Of a DNA stretch of 25,792 nt, positions 7,390-14,338 are shown piece by piece. The stretch covers positions 1 to 25,792 of the forward strand of contig UQAX01000039.1 in the NCBI GenBank assembly GCA_900539145.1. Direction: 5' to 3'. The position numbers and the translations under genes were made by a program. The DNA is from an uncultured Blautia sp. (GTDB lineage Bacteria > Bacillota > Clostridia > Lachnospirales > Lachnospiraceae). Every line of letters starts with the position of its first letter. Within the stretch, counting starts at the first letter, position 1. The notes under the pieces were generated by a model that was not told the origin of the DNA, ran no database searches, and worked only from the letters and a program-made list of their open reading frames with translations.

Positions 7390-9720
7390 TTAGAGTAACA
7401 TTGCAATATGATAAACTGCAAATGCTACAATCCATGCAATGACGCACTGCCCGATTACCATAGCTGTTGCCCATTTTCCCCCAAGCTCACGTTTTACAGA
7501 TGCAATTGCTGCCACACATGGAGTATAAAGAAGGCAGAATACCAGTAACGCTGCTGCTCCCGGTATACTTATACTGCTCTGCAACGCAGCGGTACTTCCA
7601 AATAATACAGTAAGAGAAGATACCACGCTTTCTTTTGCCATAAATCCTGAAATCAAAGCTGTTACAATTCTCCAATCTCCAAATCCAACAGGTGCAAAAA
7701 CAGGCGCCAATACACCGGCTGCCAAAGCCAGAATACTGTTCTGCGAATTTGTTGTCATATTCAGACTTGTATCAAAGTTCTGTAAGAACCAGATTACGAT
7801 AGTTGCAATAAAAATAACAGTAAAAGCTCTCTGAAGGAAGTCCTTTGCCTTATCCCACAACAGATGTCCCACATTTTTCAGTCCCGGCATACGATAATTG
7901 GGAAGCTCCATAACAAAAGGAACTGCCTCCCCTTTAAACGCCGTCTTTTTGAAAATCAACGCCATAATAATTCCCATAACAATTCCGAAAACGTACAGAG
8001 AAATCATAACCAGAGCTCCGTGTTTTGGGAAAAATGCTGCTGTAAAAAACGCATAAATAGGAAGCTTTGCAGTACAGCTCATAAACGGCGTAAGAAGGAT
8101 TGTCATCTTTCTGTCTCGCTCAGAAGGAAGGGTACGGCTTGCCATAACACCCGGAACAGTACATCCAAATCCTATCAGCATAGGCACAATACTTCTTCCG
8201 GAAAGTCCCAGCTTTCGAAGCAGCTTATCCATAATAAATGCCACACGCGCCATATAACCGCTGTCTTCCAAAAGGGACAGGAAGAAAAACAAGGTTACAA
8301 TAATCGGCAGAAAGCTCAAGACACCGCCTACACCGTTAAAAATACCATCAATGACAAGAGAATGCAGCACACCTGATACATGTGCTTCCTGCATTGCCAT
8401 ATCCGCCAGTTCTGTAAGATAGGTAATACCGGACTCTAAAAGCCCCTGAAGAAAAGCTCCTACCACACTGAAGGTAAGCCAGAATACAATTCCCATAATT
8501 CCGATAAACGCAGGAATTCCTGTATACTTTCCCGTAAGAAAACGGTCAATACTTCTGCTTCTGATATGCTCCTTGCTTTCTTTGGGCTTTACCACAGCTT
8601 CTCCGCAGACATCTTCAATATACTGGAAACGCATCTGGGCAATTCCTGCCGCTCTGTCAAGACCTGTCTCCTCCTCCGTCTGCTTTGCAATTTGCTCTAA
8701 AATATTCTGTTCATTTTCTGTAAGCTCCAGTTGTTCTAAAATTTTTCTGTCACCTTCCATCACCTTGCTGGCTGCAAAGCGCACCGGAATTCCTGTCTTC
8801 TGTGCATGGTCTTCAATAAGGTGCATGACTGCATGAATTCCTCTGTGAATTCCTTCCTCTTTTCGGCAAAAATCTGTTTCCATCGGTGTTTCCTGATATT
8901 TTGCCACGTGAAGGGCATGCTGGATAAGCTCTTCAATCCCTTCCCCCTTTGCTGCCGAAATAGGCACAACAGGCACACCAAGAGCTGCCTCCATCTCATT
9001 TACCAGAACAGAACCTCCGTTTTCCCGAAGCTCATCCATCATATTTAAAGCCACTACCATAGGAAATCCCAGCTCCAAAAGCTGCATGGTAAGATACATA
9101 TTTCTTTCAATATTGGTAGCATCTACAATGTTAATAATTCCCTTTGGTCTTTCACGGATAACAAACTCTCTTGTGACAATTTCCTCACTGCTGTAAGGTG
9201 ACATAGAGTAAATTCCCGGCAAGTCTGTTATCAATGTGTTATTATGACCTTTAATCACACCATCCTTGCGGTCTACGGTAACACCGGGGAAGTTCCCCAC
9301 ATGCTGCTTCGAGCCTGTAAGCTGATTGAATAAAGTTGTTTTTCCGCAGTTCTGGTTTCCCACCAGCGCAAAGGTTAAAGTTTCACTGTCCGGTAATGGA
9401 TTTTCACTTTTTCTGTCATGAAATTTTCCGCCCTCACCATATCCGGGGTGCAGCTTTTCCTGTCTGTTCTTCTTCCTTTCCTTATCTTTCGGTCGATGCT
9501 CTTTGCTGATTTCAATGTTTTCTGCATCTTCTAAACGAATAGTCAGTTCATATCCGTGGATACGCAGCTCAATCGGGTCTCCCATCGGCGCATATTTTAC
9601 TACGGTTACTTCTGTTCCCTGTATCAAACCCATATCCAGAAAATGCTGACGTAAAGCGCCGCTTCCTCCTACGGAAAGAATAGTGGCTGTGCTTCCTATC
9701 TGTAATTCACTTAGCTTCAT
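7390..9720 (-). CDS. feoB: FeoA-FeoB fusion, ferrous iron transporter
   Basis: A 776-residue Fe(II) uptake protein of the inner membrane. Residues 1-72 form a FeoA-type SH3-like domain (MKLSELQIGSTATILSVGG ... LRIHGYELTIRLEDAENIEI). A charged linker (about 73-112) leads to the FeoB G-domain: G1 GNQNCGKT (121-128), G2 FPGVTVDRKDG, G3 DLPGIYSM (166-173), G4 NMMD (226-229). The helical domain and the membrane Gate domains follow (GFGCTVPGVMASRTL, LLTPFMSCTAKLPIYAFF). FeoA and FeoB are normally separate genes; the fusion occurs in some Firmicutes and Bacteroidetes. An AAGAAGG ribosome binding site precedes the ATG. A candidate promoter lies at 9814-9842, with a hairpin between it and the start. 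Confidence 0.96.
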   Translation of the reverse strand: MKLSELQIGSTATILSVGGSGALRQHFLDMGLIQGTEVTVVKYAPMGDPIELRIHGYELTIRLEDAENIEISKEHRPKDKERKKNRQEKLHPGYGEGGKFHDRKSENPLPDSETLTFALVGNQNCGKTTLFNQLTGSKQHVGNFPGVTVDRKDGVIKGHNNTLITDLPGIYSMSPYSSEEIVTREFVIRERPKGIINIVDATNIERNMYLTMQLLELGFPMVVALNMMDELRENGGSVLVNEMEAALGVPVVPISAAKGEGIEELIQHALHVAKYQETPMETDFCRKEEGIHRGIHAVMHLIEDHAQKTGIPVRFAASKVMEGDRKILEQLELTENEQNILEQIAKQTEEETGLDRAAGIAQMRFQYIEDVCGEAVVKPKESKEHIRSRSIDRFLTGKYTGIPAFIGIMGIVFWLTFSVVGAFLQGLLESGITYLTELADMAMQEAHVSGVLHSLVIDGIFNGVGGVLSFLPIIVTLFFFLSLLEDSGYMARVAFIMDKLLRKLGLSGRSIVPMLIGFGCTVPGVMASRTLPSERDRKMTILLTPFMSCTAKLPIYAFFTAAFFPKHGALVMISLYVFGIVMGIIMALIFKKTAFKGEAVPFVMELPNYRMPGLKNVGHLLWDKAKDFLQRAFTVIFIATIVIWFLQNFDTSLNMTTNSQNSILALAAGVLAPVFAPVGFGDWRIVTALISGFMAKESVVSSLTVLFGSTAALQSSISIPGAAALLVFCLLYTPCVAAIASVKRELGGKWATAMVIGQCVIAWIVAFAVYHIAMLL

Positions 9721-9769
9721 CTTCTGCCTTCTTTCTTATTAGTTTCATCTAACTCATCTTGTAAGGATT

Positions 9770-9793
9770 GGAGCTGCTCTATATAACAGCTCC
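9770..9793 (-). promoter_or_regulatory. Hairpin/palindrome in the feoB leader
   Basis: GGAGCTG (9770-9776) and CAGCTCC (9787-9793) form a perfect 7-bp inverted repeat around a 10-base AT-rich spacer, extendable by AGGATT/AAAATCT outside. No T-run follows on the minus strand, so it is a poor terminator for the upstream ATPase gene. It may be an operator or a leader structure. A second weak palindrome, TTAG-6-CTAA at 9739-9752, vaguely recalls DtxR-type boxes. Confidence 0.4.
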
Positions 9794-9813
9794 TTAAAAT
9801 CTTTTCCTTATAC

Positions 9814-9842
9814 AGTATACGTTCTTATCCCTGTAAAAGCAA
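9814..9842 (-). promoter_or_regulatory. Candidate feoB promoter
   Basis: On the minus strand TTGCTT (9837-9842) and TATACT (9814-9819) are 17 bases apart, about 95 bases before the feoB start. The -35 matches consensus poorly, so this is a tentative call. Confidence 0.4.
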
Positions 9843-9861
9843 CTATTTCTTACAGTAACTT

Positions 9862-11748
9862 TTATAAATTTTGTACTCTGAGAGCACGAATTGCATTTAA
9901 AACAGCAATAATCATAACTCCCACATCTGCGAAAATCGCAAACCACATGTTGGCAACGCCCACTGCTCCAAGCGCCAGACAACCGAATTTAATCACTAAT
10001 GCAAAAACAATATTCTGATATACGATGCCAAGACATTTTCTGGAAATTCCAATGGCTTTGGAAATTTTTAAAGGGTCATCATCCATCAGAACCACATCTG
10101 CCGCCTCAATCGCTGCATCAGAGCCCATAGCGCCCATGGCAATTCCAATATCTGCCCGTGTAAGAACCGGCGCATCATTAATACCGTCACCTACAAATGC
10201 CAGTTTTTCCTTTTCAGACTTTGCCTCAAGTAATTCTTCTACCTTTGTCACCTTATCTCCCGGAAGCAACTCTGCATAAACCTCATCAATTCCCAGCGAC
10301 TGTGCAACCTGCTCTGCTACCGTTTTTGCATCTCCGGTAAGCATAATCGTCTTCTTTACTCCTGCTTTTTTCAGTCGTGCAATGGCTTCTTTGGAATGTT
10401 TCTTTACAAGGTCCGAAATTACAATATGTCCTTCATATTTGCCGTCTATTGCCACATGAATAATCGTTCCCACTTTGTGGCAATCCTGATATTCCACGTT
10501 TAATTTCTTCATCAGCTTACTGTTTCCTGCTACAACTTCTCTTCCGTCTACTTTTGCAATTATTCCATGACCGCTGATTTCCTGAATATCGGAAACTCTG
10601 TTTCTGTCAATTTCTTTACCGTAAGCTCTTTGAAGACTCTTACTGATTGGATGAGAAGAAGCACATTCCGCCAATGCAGCATATTCCAACAATTTCTTTT
10701 CTTCCATTTCATTATGATGAACACCGCTTACCTCAAAGACACCCTGTGTTAAAGTACCTGTCTTATCAAAGACCACATATTTCGCCTGAGATAAGGTTTC
10801 CATATAGTTAGAGCCTTTAATTAAGACGCCTTCCTTGCTTGCCCCGCCAATTCCTGCAAAAAAGCTGAGCGGAATACTGATAACAAGAGCACAAGGACAA
10901 CTGATAACAAGGAATGTCAATGCACGATAAATCCATACGCCCCACTGGGCTGTCTGTCCCAAAAACAACATCTGTACCAGAGGCGGAAGGATTGCCAGTG
11001 CCAAGGCACTATAACAAACTGCCGGTGTATATACTTTTGCAAATTTGGAAATAAAGTTTTCGGATTTGGACTTTCTGGAACTGGAATTTTCCACAAGCTC
11101 TAAAATCTTCGATACCGTAGACTCTCCAAATTCCTTTGTTGTCCTGATTTTCAGCACACCGTTTAGATTGATACATCCGCTGATAATCTCATCTCCCTGC
11201 TTTACATCACGGGGAAGGCTTTCACCTGTTAAAGCGCTGGTATTTAGACTGGAGCTTCCCTCTGTAACAATTCCGTCTAAAGGAACCTTTTCTCCCGGCT
11301 GTACTACAATAATACTGTCGATTTCCACTTCGTCCGGGTCTACTTTTTCCAGCTTTCCGTCTCGCTCTACATTGGCATAATCAGGACGGATATCCATCAA
11401 TGCACTGATATTTCTGCGGCTTTTTCCTACTGCATAGCTCTGAAACAGCTCGCCTATTTGGTAAAACAGCATAACCGCAATGGCTTCATTGTAATCTCCG
11501 CTTTTGGAATAAATTGCCAGAGCAAAAGCTCCCACAGTAGCCACTGCCATTAAAAAGTTCTCATCAAAAACACGCCTGTTCAGGATACCCCGTCCGGCTT
11601 TTCTTAAAATATCATATCCGATAATCAGATAAGCTGCCAAATAAAGGGCTAACTGTAATATTCCTGTTGCAGGTATCCAATTCAGCGCAATCACCATCAC
11701 TGTTGTAATGATAATTCTAATCAACATCTTCTTCTGCTTTTTGTTCAA
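9862..11748 (-). CDS. P1B-type Zn2+/Cd2+-exporting ATPase
   Basis: A heavy-metal P-type ATPase of 628 residues that expels Zn, Cd or Pb at the cost of ATP. Seen motifs: actuator TGES, the transmembrane CPC metal site (SCPCALV, about 284-286), phosphorylation site DKTGTLT (Asp328), HP locus SSHPIS, and GDGINDAP in the hinge. The last membrane helices contain VIKF and FADVGVM, the Lys and Asp-x-Gly that mark the Zn/Cd P1B-2 subgroup. It lacks the usual N-terminal metal-binding domain, which is the separate gene just upstream. I chose the TTG at 11748, 8 bases after GGAAGG; a longer in-frame reading begins at 11781 inside a hairpin and lacks a good binding site. Confidence 0.93.
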   Translation of the reverse strand: MNKKQKKMLIRIIITTVMVIALNWIPATGILQLALYLAAYLIIGYDILRKAGRGILNRRVFDENFLMAVATVGAFALAIYSKSGDYNEAIAVMLFYQIGELFQSYAVGKSRRNISALMDIRPDYANVERDGKLEKVDPDEVEIDSIIVVQPGEKVPLDGIVTEGSSSLNTSALTGESLPRDVKQGDEIISGCINLNGVLKIRTTKEFGESTVSKILELVENSSSRKSKSENFISKFAKVYTPAVCYSALALAILPPLVQMLFLGQTAQWGVWIYRALTFLVISCPCALVISIPLSFFAGIGGASKEGVLIKGSNYMETLSQAKYVVFDKTGTLTQGVFEVSGVHHNEMEEKKLLEYAALAECASSHPISKSLQRAYGKEIDRNRVSDIQEISGHGIIAKVDGREVVAGNSKLMKKLNVEYQDCHKVGTIIHVAIDGKYEGHIVISDLVKKHSKEAIARLKKAGVKKTIMLTGDAKTVAEQVAQSLGIDEVYAELLPGDKVTKVEELLEAKSEKEKLAFVGDGINDAPVLTRADIGIAMGAMGSDAAIEAADVVLMDDDPLKISKAIGISRKCLGIVYQNIVFALVIKFGCLALGAVGVANMWFAIFADVGVMIIAVLNAIRALRVQNL

Positions 11749-11777
11749 AACTGCCACCTTCCTTCTGCTATAAATTT

Positions 11778-11807
11778 GCACCCCTTTTGCGGTTACCGCC
11801 GGGGTGC
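11778..11807 (-). promoter_or_regulatory. Intercistronic stem-loop between HMA gene and ATPase
   Basis: GCACCCC (11778-11784) pairs with GGGGTGC (11801-11807), and an inner GCGG-TTA-CCGC extends the structure. On the minus strand it is followed by AAATTTATAGC rather than a T-run, so full termination is unlikely. It may protect the HMA message or lower ATPase expression relative to HMA. Confidence 0.6.
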
Positions 11808-11813
11808 TGATTT

Positions 11814-12032
11814 TTAAAGCTCAATTTCACAATCGGACTCTACTTTTTTACAAGCCTTTAAAACATTTTTCATGACCTTTTTCGGGTCCTGTCCTTCTTC
11901 AAATTCCACAATCATTTTCTGGGTCATGAAATTTACAGTGGCAGAAGCAATGCCCTCTGTTTTTCTTGTTGCATCTTCCATTAAGTTTGCACAGTTTGCA
12001 CAGTCTACTTCGATATTGTAAGTCTTCTTCAT
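11814..12032 (-). CDS. Heavy-metal-associated (HMA) domain protein
   Basis: A 72-residue soluble protein with the ferredoxin-like HMA fold. The metal-binding CxxC is at residues 11-14 (VDCANCANLMED), and the pattern of ATVNFMTQKMIVEF and KVMKNVLKACKKVESDCEIEL fits the domain from end to end. It precedes the Zn/Cd ATPase in the same operon and very likely serves as its detached N-terminal metal-binding domain or as a metallochaperone. The extra Cys and acidic C-terminus (CKKVESDCEIEL) may provide a second site. An AGAGG ribosome binding site precedes the ATG. Transcription starts from the promoter at 12103-12131, which carries a candidate ArsR operator. Confidence 0.9.
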   Translation of the reverse strand: MKKTYNIEVDCANCANLMEDATRKTEGIASATVNFMTQKMIVEFEEGQDPKKVMKNVLKACKKVESDCEIEL

Positions 12033-12068
12033 AATAAAATACCTCTCTTTTCAATATAATATTTTCTT

Positions 12069-12094
12069 AATGATTAAATATATGTTTAATTGTT
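12069..12094 (-). promoter_or_regulatory. 12-2-12 ArsR/SmtB-type operator
   Basis: AATGATTAAATA (12069-12080), a 2-base spacer, then TGTTTAATTGTT (12083-12094): the arms are complementary at 9 of 12 positions, with a perfect core ATTAAA/TTTAAT. The 12-2-12 layout and AT-rich sequence are typical of SmtB/CzrA/ZiaR binding sites. It lies just downstream of the -10 element at the expected transcription start, an ideal place for repression. Confidence 0.65.
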
Positions 12095-12102
12095 ATATCT
12101 AT

Positions 12103-12131
12103 ACTATAAAGCAGAGAGATAAAAAAGTCAA
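12103..12131 (-). promoter_or_regulatory. Promoter of the HMA-ATPase operon
   Basis: On the minus strand TTGACT (12126-12131) and TATAGT (12103-12108) are separated by exactly 17 bases. It lies directly after the stop codon of the upstream YhgE gene with no terminator visible between, so some read-through is possible. Confidence 0.75.
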
Positions 12132-12145
12132 TAGAAAAATAAAGT

Positions 12146-14338
12146 TTACATCAGTTTTGTTTCTTCCAGCTTTTCCGCAAACATTTCATTTAACCGAATA
12201 ACAGGCTTACGAAGCACCAATCCCAAAAGTAGGGATAAAATCAGAAACACACTCAAAATCCCCAACTCTCTTACATAAGCATTTCCGTATAAGCCGGCTA
12301 TTGCCTCCCTCATTGCTCCCATACTGTGAGTGAAAGGAAGGAACTGATATATCTTCTGAAAGACTGACGGCGTCATCTCAATCGGAAAAGTTCCGCCTGA
12401 ACCAGCCACCTGAATTACTAGCAAAACAACACAGATTGCTTTTCCCACATCTCCGAAAGAAACCGTCAGTGTGTAAATAATATTTACATACACAATACTG
12501 GTAATCCAGCCTGACAATACAAATAAAAACGGATGCTCACACTGAATTCCCAAGAAAAATAAATCCCCCAGACAAATTAAACCGCTTTGAATAAGCCCCA
12601 TAATAAGAAACAGCAAATATCTGCCAAAATAAATCTGATAATTTTTCACATTATTAAGATTTTTCTTTCTATCCTCTGACAGCGTTACTTTCATCATAGC
12701 AACCAATATAATACCGCCAACCCAGATAGACAAGGTAGAATAAAACGGCGCCATGGCAGAGCCGTAATTCTCTATCGGATAGATACTTTTTGTCTCCATT
12801 TTCACAGGTGAGGCAAGAAAAGTACTTACTGTATCAGGACCATTTCCCAAAACTTCTTTTAAGGTTTCCAAATTTCCGTTTTCTGCCGCTTCGGAAAGCC
12901 TCTGTAAAACATCATTCATTTTACCGGATGCTTCATCTAACAAGGAAGCAGAGGTATCTAAAGCTGCTTTTAATTTTCCCAAATCAGAAGATGCAGAGCC
13001 TGACAAGTCTTCAATTCCCTGTGCCCCCTCCTCTAATTTTGATAAAATCAGGGATACGTCCTTGTTGGTGTTGCCCAGCGTCTGAAACAGCTGGTCTAAA
13101 TTTCCCTTTACATTTTTCTCATAATCTGCCTGCACGTCTTGAATTTGCTGAGCGCTTTGTTTTGCAAGCTCTTTTAATTCACTCTGATAATTACCTGCAT
13201 CTGAAACGGACTGAGAAATTTTGTCAGCTGCCTCGTTTAACTTATCTCTCACAGCCTCCTGCTGTGCAATAGAAGCATTTAATTTTCCGATAACAGTACC
13301 AAGCTGTTCCTTTATATGTGGAAAAACCTCCGGCAAGGAGTCGCTAATCCCCTGCAAACTGTCACGAAATGAAGTATATCGGTCGATGATTGTCTGTACC
13401 TGCCCTGCCAGCCCATTTAAGCTCTGTCCTGCTGCTGCGGCATCCTGTGACAGAGATGAAAAGGTCTTGTCCACCTGTTCTGATACTGCACGGTAAACAT
13501 CACTGCCTGCATCCAGCACATCATTTACACTGTCCGTAGTACCTGATAAAGCTTCTTTTAAGCTCTGAAAACTTTTTCCCGTGTCTGTAAGAAGAGACAA
13601 ATTAGTGTCAGCATTGCTTCCTGTCTGCTCCAAAAAGGAAGCGGTAGACTCCAGAGTATTTCCCATAGAGTCTGTCATATTAGAAAATGCCTTAATCGTT
13701 CCTGAAGCAGCGGAAAGATTATCTGCAATTTCTGCAATGTTTTCATGTACCCTGCCAATCATTTCTTTAGAGTCTTCCTCGCTTAACATAGAAGACAAAC
13801 TGTCCATAAGCTGTAATCCTACCTGAGAAATGGTTTTCGTAAACAATTCTGCAATCTGCTTACGAACAGCTCCTGCACCTTTGTCTGTTACCTTGGGTGC
13901 AATGGCGTTTTCCTTTTCGTTTAAATAATATAAAATATCAGAATGTTCCACATCATCTGAAAAAAGACTCATCATATCATTACTGAAGGTTTCCGGTATC
14001 ACAATCGCTGCATAATATTTTCCTGATTTTACACCTTCTACTGCTTTTTTCCGATTTGTAAATACCCAATCCAACTGATTATTCTCACGCAGGCCCGACA
14101 CCACCTGCTCACCCAAATTGATATTAAGAGGAAGCAATTCTCCTTCATACCCTGTATCTGCATTGGCAACCGCCACCTTTAAGCTGCCTGTGTTGCTGTA
14201 AGGGTCCCAGCTGGCAGCAATATTAAACCACGCATAAAGAGAAGGAACAACACTAAGTCCCAGAATAACAATCCACGCAATGGCATTTTTTTTAATTTTC
14301 TTCAGGTCTCCCATGAAAATTTTCCATATATTTCTCAT
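12146..14338 (-). CDS. YhgE/Pip family membrane protein (second copy)
   Basis: A 730-residue protein of the YhgE/Pip (phage infection protein) family, related to ABC-2-type permeases and to EsaA of type VII secretion. An N-terminal membrane helix (about 18-38) leads to the family signature PSLYAWFNIAASWDPYSNTG. A conserved extracytoplasmic module follows (KVAVANADTGYEGE, GVKSGKYYAAIVIPETFS, NEKENAIAPKVTDKGA), then a long helical, coiled-coil-like region (about 190-510). The C-terminal membrane domain of about six helices has FPIEMTPSVFQKIYQFLPFTHSMGAMREAIAG. Its ATG overlaps the stop of the upstream paralogue (ATGA), so they are coupled and may form a hetero-oligomer. No phage or type VII genes are adjacent, so the role is unknown. 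Confidence 0.92.
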   Translation of the reverse strand: MRNIWKIFMGDLKKIKKNAIAWIVILGLSVVPSLYAWFNIAASWDPYSNTGSLKVAVANADTGYEGELLPLNINLGEQVVSGLRENNQLDWVFTNRKKAVEGVKSGKYYAAIVIPETFSNDMMSLFSDDVEHSDILYYLNEKENAIAPKVTDKGAGAVRKQIAELFTKTISQVGLQLMDSLSSMLSEEDSKEMIGRVHENIAEIADNLSAASGTIKAFSNMTDSMGNTLESTASFLEQTGSNADTNLSLLTDTGKSFQSLKEALSGTTDSVNDVLDAGSDVYRAVSEQVDKTFSSLSQDAAAAGQSLNGLAGQVQTIIDRYTSFRDSLQGISDSLPEVFPHIKEQLGTVIGKLNASIAQQEAVRDKLNEAADKISQSVSDAGNYQSELKELAKQSAQQIQDVQADYEKNVKGNLDQLFQTLGNTNKDVSLILSKLEEGAQGIEDLSGSASSDLGKLKAALDTSASLLDEASGKMNDVLQRLSEAAENGNLETLKEVLGNGPDTVSTFLASPVKMETKSIYPIENYGSAMAPFYSTLSIWVGGIILVAMMKVTLSEDRKKNLNNVKNYQIYFGRYLLFLIMGLIQSGLICLGDLFFLGIQCEHPFLFVLSGWITSIVYVNIIYTLTVSFGDVGKAICVVLLVIQVAGSGGTFPIEMTPSVFQKIYQFLPFTHSMGAMREAIAGLYGNAYVRELGILSVFLILSLLLGLVLRKPVIRLNEMFAEKLEETKLM

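Noticed and set aside
7864..8376. 170-codon plus-strand frame within feoB
   Set aside because: It is an antisense shadow of the FeoB membrane region with a His/Asn/Lys-rich composition and no binding site.
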